Positions 1 to 6,795 are shown, numbered from the stretch's first letter. The stretch is DNA of 8,823 bases from Bacteroidota bacterium (GCA_023418095.1 JAEZDL010000071.1:1-8823), one strand, 5' to 3'. Numbers and translations are program-made. The notes: generated from the sequence alone by a model not told the origin.

Positions 1-231
1 GAGAATGCGCCAGCCCAGATCAAGGATGCGAACGGCAACGTGCTGAAGGATGGCGACGATGTGGTGATCGTGAAGGACCTGCCGGTGAAAGGTGCGCCCA
101 AGGCGATCAAGGCGGGCACGAAAGTGAAGAACATCAGGCTCACCGATGGACCTGCGGGACACAACATCGATTGCAAGATCGAGGGTTTCGGCGCCATGGC
201 GTTGAAGAGCGAGTTCGTGCGCAAGGCGTGA
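1..231 (+). CDS. phnA: PhnA-family (YjdM-like) protein, C-terminal part
   Basis: The reading frame is open from base 1 and ends at TGA 229-231, so only the last 76 residues are in the window. The visible part is the conserved C-terminal beta domain of the PhnA/YjdM family. It contains the run KDANGNVLKDGDDVVIVKDL, a KGTKVKNI-like stretch (here AGTKVKNIRL), HNIDCKIEGFGAM and a final LKSEFVRKA. The N-terminal zinc-ribbon half of the family (about 110 residues in full) lies upstream of the window. The name comes from the phosphonate operon, but the protein's role is poorly defined and it is not needed for C-P lyase chemistry. The gene stops exactly where the minus-strand CvfB-like gene stops. 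The family call is secure; the function is not. Confidence 0.9.
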   Translation, partial: ENAPAQIKDANGNVLKDGDDVVIVKDLPVKGAPKAIKAGTKVKNIRLTDGPAGHNIDCKIEGFGAMALKSEFVRKA

Positions 232-1074
232 TCAGCGCTTGCCGATCAATGCGATGCCATCGTCCTGGATCTTCACCCTCCGGAGTTTGTAAAGTGTGCC
301 AAGCGCTTTCTTGAAGGCCTTTTTGCTGATCCCGAATTCGCTGTGGATCTCATCCGGTGAACTGTGATCGGTGAAGGGAAGGAAGCCATTGTTGGATCGA
401 AGCCGCTTCTCCAGCAGCGCTACGTTCGCATCGTTGTACTGCCGGAATCCGATCGGCTGCAAGGTGATGTCAAGCTTGTTGTCCTCGCGGATCCGCTTCA
501 CATATCCCTCGATCCGATCGTTCACTGAGACCGGCTTGTAAACCTCGTTCGCATGTACCAGGCCGTGGTGCCTGTTGTTCACGATCACGGAGTATCCCAG
601 ATCGCTTTTCGAATGGATCAACAGATCCACCTTTTCCCCTTCATCAACGGAAAGCTCACCATTATCAAGGAATTCAGAGACCTTGCTGCTGCCATGGAGC
701 CTGCCGGTGGATCGATCAAGGACCACCCGCACGATGTACCAGTTTCCTTCGAACATCTCACGCTCCTGATCACGGTGCGGTACAATAAGTTCCGGCTCAA
801 CAGCCCAGTCCATATGCGCACCCCTGTGGTCAACGAATAGCACCTTCATCGGTGCGAATTCCCCCACTTGTGCCTTGGGGAATTTCATCGATGCGACAGG
901 CCTGCCGCCTGCATCGTGATGAATGAAGACGTTCAACGTACCATCCAGCGCCGCGTCCTTCGGTGCTTCATCCCTTGGCAGTGTGACTTCAAGTTCGTCA
1001 TCATCGCCAAGGATCAAGCCCTGCGGGGTGCTCCGAAGAATGCTGAGTTCCTGGATCCGTCCGATACGTACCAC
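232..1074 (-). CDS. CvfB-like S1 RNA-binding protein
   Basis: From the GTG at 1074 this encodes about 280 residues, the usual length of CvfB (conserved virulence factor B) family proteins. It begins VVRIGRIQELSILRSTPQG, which matches the family N-terminus. S1-like beta-barrel segments follow, including the stretch ending GYSVIVNNRHHGLVHANEV and the GYVKRIREDNKLDITLQP stretch. The C-terminus is a winged-helix-like region (NNGFLPFTDHSSPDEIHSEF, then GISKKAFKKALGTLYKLRRV). Family members are cytoplasmic RNA-binding proteins thought to act in post-transcriptional control. The frame stays open up to another GTG at 1134, but those 20 extra residues are cysteine- and histidine-rich, match nothing in the family, and would place the hairpin at 1103-1118 inside the gene, so 1074 is preferred. 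The family call is strong; the start is less certain. Confidence 0.85.
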   Translation of the reverse strand: MVRIGRIQELSILRSTPQGLILGDDDELEVTLPRDEAPKDAALDGTLNVFIHHDAGGRPVASMKFPKAQVGEFAPMKVLFVDHRGAHMDWAVEPELIVPHRDQEREMFEGNWYIVRVVLDRSTGRLHGSSKVSEFLDNGELSVDEGEKVDLLIHSKSDLGYSVIVNNRHHGLVHANEVYKPVSVNDRIEGYVKRIREDNKLDITLQPIGFRQYNDANVALLEKRLRSNNGFLPFTDHSSPDEIHSEFGISKKAFKKALGTLYKLRRVKIQDDGIALIGKR

Positions 1075-1102
1075 ATGGTAAAGGTAGCTGTGGTGCTGAC
1101 AC

Positions 1103-1118
1103 GCCCGGTCGGCCGGGC
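1103..1118. other. GC-rich hairpin between two minus-strand genes
   Basis: Six-base arms (1103-1108 and 1113-1118) form a perfect inverted repeat around a four-base loop. The hairpin lies in the 79-base gap between the end of the membrane-protein gene at 1154 and the preferred start of the CvfB-like gene at 1074. No T-tract follows on the minus strand, so it is not a canonical intrinsic terminator. It could attenuate transcription or lie in the leader of the CvfB-like gene. Confidence 0.4.
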
Positions 1119-1153
1119 ACGCAGATACATTCACCGCACAGGGGTCCGATCGA

Positions 1154-1549
1154 TCACGCTCTTGCGAGCTTTCCGCCGATCCATGCCATGGGCAGGTACG
1201 CCACGATCAGGTCCAGCGCGATGAACCAGGCCGGAGCAGGTATCATGAACGCCGCAGCGATCCCACCAAGCAGATGAACGCCACCAACGATCAATGCCAT
1301 CGTCATTTTCCGTGTCGCTGCGATCAGGGCCGCGATCAGTCCGCCGATCAACGAAGGCACGGCATGGGCCACGAACGGAGAGAGCAGATGTCTGTTCTCA
1401 AGAAGGGTGAAAGTGGATGGATCGTTCGGATCGAAACCTGCAGGCGTTGGGATCATCCGCATCATAACACCGAGCAGGATCCCGTTCAGCAGCAGACAGA
1501 CCACCACGCCCACGATCACCGCCAGAATATTGCGAAGCACAGGGTTCAT
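1154..1549 (-). CDS. Small four-helix membrane protein, uncharacterised
   Basis: The ATG at 1549 gives 131 residues; the frame extends upstream only to a TTG at 1570. Four hydrophobic segments are visible, at about residues 5-28, 55-77, 80-100 and 104-125. A polar loop (PTPAGFDPNDPSTFTLLENR) follows the first. The C-terminal pattern APAWFIALDLIVAYLPMAWI followed by GGKLA is, from memory, typical of a widespread conserved hypothetical family in Bacteroidota. No catalytic motif is apparent and no function is assigned. It is divergent from the DUF1801 gene at 1625 and upstream of the CvfB-like gene on the same strand, with 79 bases between them. A near-match to the Bacteroidota promoter box (TAACTTGG on the minus strand, about 1570-1577) lies just upstream. 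Confidence 0.75.
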   Translation of the reverse strand: MNPVLRNILAVIVGVVVCLLLNGILLGVMMRMIPTPAGFDPNDPSTFTLLENRHLLSPFVAHAVPSLIGGLIAALIAATRKMTMALIVGGVHLLGGIAAAFMIPAPAWFIALDLIVAYLPMAWIGGKLARA

Positions 1550-1613
1550 GTTGGCAAGCTTTGGGGCCAAGTTAGAAGGAGATCGTATGCGGAGATCGGG
1601 CGCTCGACCGCAC

Positions 1614-1621
1614 TACATTTG
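1614..1621 (+). promoter_or_regulatory. Candidate -7 box TACATTTG
   Basis: An exact match to the Bacteroidota sigma-A -7 consensus TAnnTTTG lies three bases before the ATG at 1625. If used, transcription would start at or next to the start codon, giving a leaderless or almost leaderless message. No clear -33 TTG was found at the usual spacing, so this is a candidate only. Confidence 0.4.
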
Positions 1622-1624
1622 ATC

Positions 1625-2044
1625 ATGGCCAAAGCAGAACTGAAGACCAGGCTCAATGAGGCGGACGTTGATGCGTTCATCGATGCTCGACCCGAAGCGG
1701 TTGCCGCCGACTGCCGCACCATCATGGGCATGATGAAAAAGGCCACGGGTGAGGAGCCAAGGATGTGGGGCACCAGCATCGCCGGTTATGGCCGCTACCA
1801 TTACAAAGGCGCCAGCGGGCGCGAAGGTGAGTGGTTCATCACCGGCATCAGTCCGCGCAAGGCGAACATTTCGATCTACATCATCGCGGGATTCGAAAAA
1901 GCCCCATTGATGGAGAAGCTGGGCAAACACAGCATTGGTAAGGGGTGCCTCTACATCAAACGGCTCAGCGATGTGGATCACAGGATCCTTGAGCAACTGA
2001 TCGTGAACGGGGTGAAGGAGATGGAGAACACGCGCGTGCGGTAG
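1625..2044 (+). CDS. DUF1801 domain protein
   Basis: 139 residues from the ATG at 1625. The whole protein fits the DUF1801 (YdhG-like) fold. An N-terminal helix has DVDAFIDARPEAVAADCRTI, the core has the pattern PRMWGTSIAGYGRYHYK, then EWFITGISPRKANISIYIIA, and the end is a helical stretch with KGCLYIKRLSDVDHRILEQL. The frame is open far upstream (to 1274), but that part overlaps the membrane-protein gene on the other strand and has no family similarity. The start at 1625, directly behind the TACATTTG box, is therefore chosen. DUF1801 proteins are small cytoplasmic proteins of unproven function, and nothing in the neighbourhood points to a pathway. The family call is strong. Confidence 0.88.
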   Translation: MAKAELKTRLNEADVDAFIDARPEAVAADCRTIMGMMKKATGEEPRMWGTSIAGYGRYHYKGASGREGEWFITGISPRKANISIYIIAGFEKAPLMEKLGKHSIGKGCLYIKRLSDVDHRILEQLIVNGVKEMENTRVR

Positions 2045-2110
2045 TGCGGAACGATCTACGGCGATCGTGCTGGCCGGAAACTTGCTTCGTTCCACGACAA
2101 AATTTCGATC

Positions 2111-2563
2111 ATGGGAAGCTGGATGAACGATACGATGGCCACCGGAGCCGTGGCCACGGCCGCCACCACCGCAGCGGTCGCGTTCCTGGGACAGCAGGAG
2201 AACGGAACGGCCACATCGGCGATCAATGCGGTGAGCCACATGCTGTGGGGCGAAGAAGCCACGCACACCGATCGGCTCGATGCGAAGCATACCCTGGCCG
2301 GTGCCGGTCTCAACAGCGCCGCGATGATGGCCTGGGCCGGGATGCACGAGATATTGTTGCCACGGCATGAAAGGCCATCGGTGGGCAGGGCTTTGTTGGC
2401 CGGTGCCGCCACGGCTGCCACGGCGTATGTGGTGGATTACCATGTAGTGCCCAAGCGCTTCACTCCCGGATTTGAAGAGCGGCTTTCGCAGCGTTCCCTG
2501 TTTGGCATTTACGTGACCATGGCGTTGGCGCTGGCCGTGGGAAGTTTGCGGCGGAAAGGGTGA
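2111..2563 (+). CDS. Conserved membrane protein, unknown function
   Basis: 150 residues from ATG 2111 to TGA 2563. Hydrophobic segments appear at about residues 8-27, 66-86, 91-110 and 130-147. A conserved-looking motif SAINAVSHMLWGEEATHTDR sits between the first two, and the late part has a DYHVVPKRFTPGFEERLS stretch before the final helix. From memory, similar proteins with an N-A-x-S-H-x-L/Y-x-G-x-E-A motif occur as hypothetical membrane proteins in proteobacteria, but I cannot give a family name. The histidines and acidic residues in the loop might bind a metal; this is inference. The gene follows the DUF1801 gene by 66 bases on the same strand. Confidence 0.72.
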   Translation: MGSWMNDTMATGAVATAATTAAVAFLGQQENGTATSAINAVSHMLWGEEATHTDRLDAKHTLAGAGLNSAAMMAWAGMHEILLPRHERPSVGRALLAGAATAATAYVVDYHVVPKRFTPGFEERLSQRSLFGIYVTMALALAVGSLRRKG

Positions 2564-3004
2564 TCGGGAGGCTCTTTTAGTGATGATGGGATCGATAGCG
2601 GATACCACAAGCCACGTCTGCTTTCGATCGGCTTTTTCCGCGTGATCCTGGAAAAGTATCTTACAATGATCGGATGTACCTGCGTAAGGACGTGAATTGC
2701 GTGAGTGGCGCAGCCGGAAAACCCGCAAGCGACCGGTCGCATGTCGCCTCAGCTTCAGCGACGGCGCAAGGGAGTGCGGCTTTGCAGGCGAAGACACGAC
2801 CTGACCAGATCCCGCCCAAAAGAACCGATCGCAGCCCAGCCGGACATTCATGAAGGATCGGGTGAACGATGGCGATGGAATGAACTTCCGACCGAAGTAG
2901 GAGTGGGTCCGCTAAATCTCTGCGGCGATCGCGGAGGATGGAAGGGTCATTTTCCGCATTGGATCTGTCATAGCTTCACGCAGACTTACCCGTTGCACGT
3001 GATC
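2564..3004. other. 441-base gap with no convincing gene
   Basis: The stretch between the membrane-protein gene and the PhnB-like gene has no recognisable protein in any frame. A 59-codon ORF at 2674-2853 (+) is low-complexity (rich in Ala, Ser and Lys/Arg) and is probably not translated. The gap contains a perfect 12-base palindrome at 2729-2740. The segment 2698-2725 resembles the first 28 bases of the structured repeats near 6649-8698, agreeing at 18 of 28 positions by hand alignment to copy C. The rest of the repeat could not be followed, so this may be a decayed copy or chance. Confidence 0.5.
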
Positions 3005-3487
3005 ATGAAACCCGCAAAGAATACGATCTGCCTTTGGTATAACGGCGATGCTGAAGAAGCGGCGCGATCCTACGCGAGCACATTCCCGGATTCTTCCGTA
3101 GATGCCGTGAACCGCGCACCTGGCGATCATCCCAGTGGCCAAAAGGGCGACGTGATCACCGTCTTCTTCACCGTGATGGGTATACCGTGCATGGGCCTAA
3201 TCGGCGGACCGGAATTCACGCACAATGAAGCATTCTCCTTTCAGATTGCAACAGTGGATCAAGAAGAGACCGATCGCTACTGGAACACTATCGCGAACAA
3301 CGGCGGTGAAGAGAGCATGTGCGGTTGGTGCAAGGATAAATGGGGCGTCTCCTGGCAGATCACACCGATCGCGCTCACAGAAGCGCTCACCGATGCCGAT
3401 CCGGCAGCAGCCAAACATGCCTTCCATGCCATGATGCAGATGCGCAAGATCGATGTCGCGACGATCGGGAAGGCGCGGCGGGGGTGA
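3005..3487 (+). CDS. PhnB-like VOC-fold protein
   Basis: 160 residues from the ATG at 3005. The sequence fits the PhnB / 3-demethylubiquinone-9 3-methyltransferase-like group of the vicinal oxygen chelate superfamily. It has an N-terminal NTICLWYNGDAEEAARSYAS, then VITVFFTVMGIPCMGLIGGP, EAFSFQIATVDQEETDRYW, the GWCKDKWGVSWQITP signature and a helical tail. Despite the database name, these proteins are not shown to be methyltransferases; several bind small molecules or act in antibiotic or phosphonate metabolism. The frame is open back to 2705, but the upstream residues are basic and unlike the family, so the ATG at 3005 is used. The next gene starts four bases after its stop, suggesting co-transcription. 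Confidence 0.9.
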   Translation: MKPAKNTICLWYNGDAEEAARSYASTFPDSSVDAVNRAPGDHPSGQKGDVITVFFTVMGIPCMGLIGGPEFTHNEAFSFQIATVDQEETDRYWNTIANNGGEESMCGWCKDKWGVSWQITPIALTEALTDADPAAAKHAFHAMMQMRKIDVATIGKARRG

Positions 3488-3490
3488 TCG

Positions 3491-3853
3491 ATGCATCGGT
3501 TCCCGGCCATGCGCATCCTGATCCCCGTCCAAGCGGTACTCACCTCGATCTTTATCGGTGCTGTGTGGTTGCACGTGGTGCTTCGATGCCCAAAAGGTGA
3601 TCAAGAAAGGCCAATCGAGCCGGGCCTCCTTAAGATATGGTACGATCTACCCGGACACTTCGAGTTCAACCTCATCCTTTTCCAAGTCCTCTATCCGCTC
3701 TTCTGGTTGCTTACCAGACGATGCGCCTGGCCCAAATTCTGGCGTGTGATCCGCACAGTGCATCTGATCGCATCCCTGGCGGTCGTGGCGCTTGTGATCT
3801 TCTTTTTTCTTTTTTCATGGATCATGGAAAAGGAAGGCGGCTGGCGAACATGA
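3491..3853 (+). CDS. Small three-helix membrane protein
   Basis: 120 residues with three clear membrane segments at about residues 8-31, 55-76 and 85-112; the last is very rich in Phe and Ile. Short charged loops lie between them. An internal ATG at 3509 (MRILIPVQ) is an equally good start and would put the first helix right at the N-terminus. No known family is recognised. It starts three bases beyond the stop of the PhnB-like gene, so the two are probably co-transcribed, but a shared role cannot be stated. Coding status is supported by the membrane pattern and the tight spacing. Confidence 0.62.
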   Translation: MHRFPAMRILIPVQAVLTSIFIGAVWLHVVLRCPKGDQERPIEPGLLKIWYDLPGHFEFNLILFQVLYPLFWLLTRRCAWPKFWRVIRTVHLIASLAVVALVIFFFLFSWIMEKEGGWRT

Positions 3854-3940
3854 CGGGGTGACACACGATCTCACCAACTTCGCGATGTCCTGATCATCGA
3901 TCCGCTCGACTAATGTTGTGGCCATTGAAGTCGTGTCGGG

Positions 3941-3959
3941 ATCGGAGTTCCGATATTTG
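3941..3959 (+). promoter_or_regulatory. Dyad overlapping a putative -7 box before mntA
   Basis: A 14-base dyad (six-base arms ATCGGA and TCCGAT around GT, 3941-3954) overlaps a one-mismatch version of the Bacteroidota -7 box (GATATTTG, 3952-3959) eight bases upstream of the antitoxin start. The placement would suit autorepression of the toxin-antitoxin operon. A possible -33 TTG at 3925-3927 is slightly too far away. Functional use is inferred only. Confidence 0.35.
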
Positions 3960-3966
3960 TAATGCC

Positions 3967-4257
3967 ATGGGTACGCTTGCCGACATCCTTGCCGTGCTAC
4001 GCCGGGAACGCACACGTCTTTTCGCCAAGTATGGTTTGAAGAGCATGGCCATATTCGGTTCAGCCACACGAGATGACTTCCGGCCGGATAGTGATGTGGA
4101 TATAATGGTGGAGTTCGATCGGCCGATCGGTCTGGAGTTCATTGATCTGGCTGATGAGTTGGAATCATTGCTTCATCGCAAGGTCGATCTGGCTACCGTT
4201 GGCGGTATCAAGCCACATTACATGCCGTATATAGCGCCGGAGCTTAAATATGTCTAA
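3967..4257 (+). CDS. mntA: MNT nucleotidyltransferase antitoxin (MntA-like)
   Basis: 96 residues from the ATG at 3967, typical of minimal nucleotidyltransferase proteins. The catalytic signature GSX10DXD is complete (G31-S32, D43 and D45 in FRPDSDVDIMVEF), and a third acidic residue lies at D74 in RKVDLAT. In characterised MntA-HepT pairs the antitoxin transfers AMP from ATP to a tyrosine of the HEPN toxin and so silences it. The open frame reaches back to 3913, but those 18 residues do not resemble the family and overlap the candidate promoter dyad. The gene overlaps the HEPN gene by eight bases, the normal order and coupling for this module. All key residues are present, so the enzyme is probably active. 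Confidence 0.92.
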   Translation: MGTLADILAVLRRERTRLFAKYGLKSMAIFGSATRDDFRPDSDVDIMVEFDRPIGLEFIDLADELESLLHRKVDLATVGGIKPHYMPYIAPELKYV

Positions 4258-4597
4258 AAAATTCGATCGGCCGCTGTTGATCGATATGTTGCAATCGATC
4301 GAAAAAGTTCTGGAATACACTGCGGGAATGGATGAGGACTCATTTACCGCGAACCCACTTACACGCGATGCGGTCATTTATAACATCCAGATCATTGGTG
4401 AAGCTGCATCAAAACTTAGCCAACCGCTCAAGGAAGCGCATCCGGAGATCCCCTGGCACCAATTGATCGGCATGAGGCATCGTCTCGTGCACGAATATGG
4501 TCAGGTCCGGATCGATATCATTTGGCGGGTAATTAGCATCCATTTGCCCACGCTTCGCGAGCAATTGAAAGTGATCGTGGATGAGGGTGTTGAATGA
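4250..4597 (+). CDS. hepT: HepT-like HEPN RNase toxin
   Basis: 115 residues of the HepT/DUF86 HEPN family. It is all-helical in character, with the central AVIYNIQIIGEAASKLSQ helix and the catalytic RX4HXY motif in MRHRLVHEYGQ: R76, H81 and Y83. In this family R and H form the RNase site and the nearby Tyr is the residue AMPylated by the MNT partner. The sequence thus has everything needed for the toxin and for its neutralisation. It starts inside the end of the MNT gene (ATG 4250), implying translational coupling. The pair is a type VII-like toxin-antitoxin system, with likely roles in plasmid or genomic-island maintenance or phage defence. Neighbouring genes do not specify which. Confidence 0.92.
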   Translation: MSKKFDRPLLIDMLQSIEKVLEYTAGMDEDSFTANPLTRDAVIYNIQIIGEAASKLSQPLKEAHPEIPWHQLIGMRHRLVHEYGQVRIDIIWRVISIHLPTLREQLKVIVDEGVE

Positions 4598-4644
4598 CGC
4601 GGAGCGAGAAGTTATATGGTGCCCTCAGAAACCACAAGCCGCGG

Positions 4645-4652
4645 TACTTTTG
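4645..4652 (+). promoter_or_regulatory. Candidate -7 box TACTTTTG
   Basis: An exact TAnnTTTG match lies ten bases before the start of the DCC gene and after the end of the HEPN gene. It would separate the DCC/HTTM-like pair from the toxin-antitoxin operon. No good -33 TTG was seen. An ATG at 4655 opens a three-codon reading frame (Met-Asp-Arg-stop) whose ATGA overlaps the DCC start. Confidence 0.4.
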
Positions 4653-4662
4653 AAATGGATCG

Positions 4663-5160
4663 ATGACAAGACGACCCGCCACCCAAGCCATCCCCCTGGT
4701 AGTCCTCTTCGACGGAGTGTGCAACCTCTGCAACGGCTGGGTGAACCGGGTGATCGACCGCGATCCGGATGGCCGGGTGCTCTTCCTGCCGCTCCAGTCG
4801 AACGCCGCGAAGGCGATCCTGAATGAGACCAGGGTGGGAGAAGTGCCCATGAGCACCATCGTGTTGGTGGAAGGGGGCCGGGCCAGCGTGCGATCCAGCG
4901 CGGTGCTGCGTGTGGCGCGGGTGCTGAAGACGCCGTGGAAATGGGCCTGGCCGCTGCTGGGTTGGATCCCCGCGGTACTGCGCGACCTCGTGTACCGGCC
5001 GATCGCCGCCAGCCGTTACCAGGTCTTCGGCCGGCAGAAGGAATGCCGCATACCCACGCCGGAATTGAAAGCGCACTTCCTCGATCCAGATGACGTGCCC
5101 GCCGCATTGGCAGCGGCCGGCCTCACGCACCGGCACCCAGTTGAATCCCCTTCGCCGTGA
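4663..5160 (+). CDS. DCC-family thiol-disulfide oxidoreductase (DUF393)
   Basis: 165 residues. The DCC signature follows the first beta strand: LVVLFDGVCNLCNGWVNRVI, with D17, C20 and C23 forming the DxxCxxC redox motif. Later family landmarks are a short strand VLFLPLQS, a STIVLVEGG strand with a following SSAVLRVARVL helix, and the W-rich segment before a YRPIAASRYQVFGRQKECRI end. The family has a thioredoxin-like fold and is predicted to act in thiol-disulfide exchange; substrates are mostly unknown. The stop TGA overlaps the GTG start of the following HTTM-like gene (GTGA), so the two are translated together. DCC domains are often adjacent or fused to HTTM membrane proteins, which supports a joint role. 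Confidence 0.92.
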   Translation: MTRRPATQAIPLVVLFDGVCNLCNGWVNRVIDRDPDGRVLFLPLQSNAAKAILNETRVGEVPMSTIVLVEGGRASVRSSAVLRVARVLKTPWKWAWPLLGWIPAVLRDLVYRPIAASRYQVFGRQKECRIPTPELKAHFLDPDDVPAALAAAGLTHRHPVESPSP

Positions 5161-6617
5161 ACCCGGATACCGATCACACGCTCCGCGATCAACGGATCAC
5201 CCTGTTCATCGCGCTCTTCGCCGCCTTCGCGCTGATGCACGAGCTGCTCGACGTGGTCCATTGGGTCGGGCATGGGGCAATGGGCATAGCACTGGGTTGC
5301 GGTTCTTCGCTCGCGGCCGCGGCGCTGCTCGCGCGGCCGGGCTCCACTCCCCGGTTGGTTGTGCTGCTGCTGATATGGACGGCGCACAAGGTGCAGGCCA
5401 TGCCGGCGGTGCCCAACCACATCCTCTTCACCTCCATCGTGAACCTCACGCTGCTGACGGCGCTGCTGGTGCACGCGGTGAGCGGCCGCCGTGGATCCAT
5501 GGAACGCTCGCTGGATGAACTGGCGGCCCCACCGATCCGCGTGGGAGTGATCATCCTCTACGGCTTCGCGGTGCTGCACAAGCTCAACGCCGATTATTTC
5601 GATCCGGCCGTGAGCTGCGGTCCCCAGCTCTTCCGGGAGATGGCCGATCACCTGCCACTCCTCCCCACGGGCACCTGGGTCGCATGGCCCGGCATCATCG
5701 GCTCGCTGGTGGCGGAAGCCGCGATCGGCCTGATGCTGATCTTCCGGCGCACGCGCGCACTGGCGATCGCGATCGGCCTGCTCTTCCATGGCCTGCTGGT
5801 CTTCCACCTCAACCTTTACGTGGCCTCCTTCACCGCGCTGGTTTTTTCGCTCTTCGCGCTGTTCCTGCCGCTACCGTACGTGGAGCGCATTACGCGTTGG
5901 CGTCCCCTGCCAACATCCGCGCGATATGTACCGCTGACGGCCGCCATGCTTGTCATCGCCGTCATTGCTGGACTCGCCTGGTGGCGTGGAGCGGACACAC
6001 CGGAGGAACTGCGCGCACTGATGGCGGCCACCGTTGGTCCCCTGATGCGCGTTACGGTCACGCTTTATGCCGCGGCCATCGTGGTGGTGCTGGGGCTGCG
6101 CCTGATCTGGACGGTGAAGCCTTTTCCCGCGGGCGATGCCGTCTTCCGCTTCGGCCATCCGGCCTTCGTGGTGGTGCCTGTGCTGCTGTTGTTCAACGGC
6201 TTCTCCCCCTACCTCGGGTTCAAGACGCAGACCTCCTTCTCCATGTTCTCCAACCTGCGCACCGAGCTGCGAAACACCAATCACTTCTTCATGCCGGTGA
6301 GCCTCCGCCTTGCCGGCTACCAGGAACAGATGGTCATCGTGGAGGAGGCGACGAGCCCGGTGTTACAGGTCTACTGCAGTGCGAAGGAGTGGATCCCGCT
6401 CTTCGAACTGCGGCGCGCGGCGGCGGAGGATACGTCGGACGATTTCCGTGTGGTGTATCGCCACGTGGGCAACACGCAGCGCATCGTGGCCGCGCGTGCT
6501 GGTGAGGCCGATCCCCTGGCCGCGGAGGTCTTCGATGCGCCCTCACTGCTGCAGCGGAAGCTCATGTATTTCCGGCCTGTGCCGCCGCATGGTGAGGCTT
6601 GTTCCTGCCGGCATTGA
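5157..6617 (+). CDS. HTTM-like polytopic membrane protein
   Basis: 486 residues starting at a GTG that overlaps the DCC stop by four bases. About nine or ten hydrophobic segments fill residues 14-350. A C-terminal soluble domain of about 135 residues follows and ends in CSCRH. The stretch YGFAVLHKLNADYFDPAVSC (from residue 135) followed by GPQLF resembles the conserved 'K-L-N...F' block of HTTM (horizontally transferred transmembrane) proteins. That group is related to the membrane part of vitamin K-dependent gamma-glutamyl carboxylase. Bacterial HTTM proteins are largely uncharacterised. Coupling to a DCC oxidoreductase suggests a membrane redox or carboxylase-like reaction in which the DCC protein handles thiols; this is inference. 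No downstream gene continues the operon: structured repeat copy A follows within about 30 bases. Confidence 0.68.
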   Translation: MNPDTDHTLRDQRITLFIALFAAFALMHELLDVVHWVGHGAMGIALGCGSSLAAAALLARPGSTPRLVVLLLIWTAHKVQAMPAVPNHILFTSIVNLTLLTALLVHAVSGRRGSMERSLDELAAPPIRVGVIILYGFAVLHKLNADYFDPAVSCGPQLFREMADHLPLLPTGTWVAWPGIIGSLVAEAAIGLMLIFRRTRALAIAIGLLFHGLLVFHLNLYVASFTALVFSLFALFLPLPYVERITRWRPLPTSARYVPLTAAMLVIAVIAGLAWWRGADTPEELRALMAATVGPLMRVTVTLYAAAIVVVLGLRLIWTVKPFPAGDAVFRFGHPAFVVVPVLLLFNGFSPYLGFKTQTSFSMFSNLRTELRNTNHFFMPVSLRLAGYQEQMVIVEEATSPVLQVYCSAKEWIPLFELRRAAAEDTSDDFRVVYRHVGNTQRIVAARAGEADPLAAEVFDAPSLLQRKLMYFRPVPPHGEACSCRH

Positions 6618-6648
6618 GCGATATACATGATGATGAAATTGTGGATTT

Positions 6649-6743
6649 GGGCGTGCCCCCACCTCAAATGCAGGCGGGGTCCGGCTCTTCGCTGTAGTCC
6701 TCCCTCCTTCGTCGGTCCGGGCTGCCGCTGCGATCCGTCACGC
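6649..6743 (-). repeat. Structured repeat, copy A
   Basis: A 95-base element whose reverse complement aligns along its length with copies B and C. Shared blocks are the GCGT start, GGATCG, the GCCCGGA block, AGGACT, the exact TGCATTTGAG loop region and the ACGCCC end. The ends form a five-base closing stem (GCGTG with CACGC). A second hairpin has an eight-base stem (6657-6664 with 6672-6679) around the same seven-base loop found in B and C, but with different stem bases. One pair is G.U only if read on the minus strand, the orientation in which the element matches B and C. It sits between the HTTM-like gene and the RAYT gene. Confidence 0.8.
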
Positions 6744-6764
6744 ATGATCCCGTCCCGCAATGCT

Positions 6765-6795
6765 GATCGTAATTTCATACGATGCAATTACGGTC
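6765..6795 (+). promoter_or_regulatory. Hairpin enclosing the RAYT start codon
   Basis: A ten-base-pair stem (6765-6774 with 6786-6795, nine Watson-Crick pairs and one G.U) encloses an 11-base loop. The loop carries the ATG at 6782-6784. Its core is a perfect seven-base inverted repeat, CGTAATT and AATTACG. Placement of the start codon in the loop suggests control of translation or a binding site for the transposase on its own leader; neither is shown. Confidence 0.5.

Noticed and set aside
1274..1624. Upstream extension of the DUF1801 gene
   Set aside because: Overlaps the membrane-protein gene on the other strand, is His/Gln/Arg-rich, and family similarity begins only at the ATG at 1625.
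1613..2851. 412-codon minus-strand open frame
   Set aside because: It lies antisense to the DUF1801 and membrane-protein genes, is rich in Arg, His and Gly, and resembles no protein family; it is a high-GC shadow frame.
3854..3966. Minus-strand short frame beginning MATTLVERIDDQDIAKLV as a gene
   Set aside because: It runs into the end of the three-helix membrane-protein gene antisense, has no known family, and the region is better explained as the promoter segment of the toxin-antitoxin operon.
5016..5807. 263-codon minus-strand open frame
   Set aside because: Antisense to the DCC and HTTM-like genes, with a composition dominated by His, Arg, Gln and Glu typical of shadow frames.
5684..6505. 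273-codon plus-strand open frame
   Set aside because: Overlaps the HTTM-like gene in another frame; the product is Arg/His/Gly-rich with no hydrophobic pattern or family similarity.
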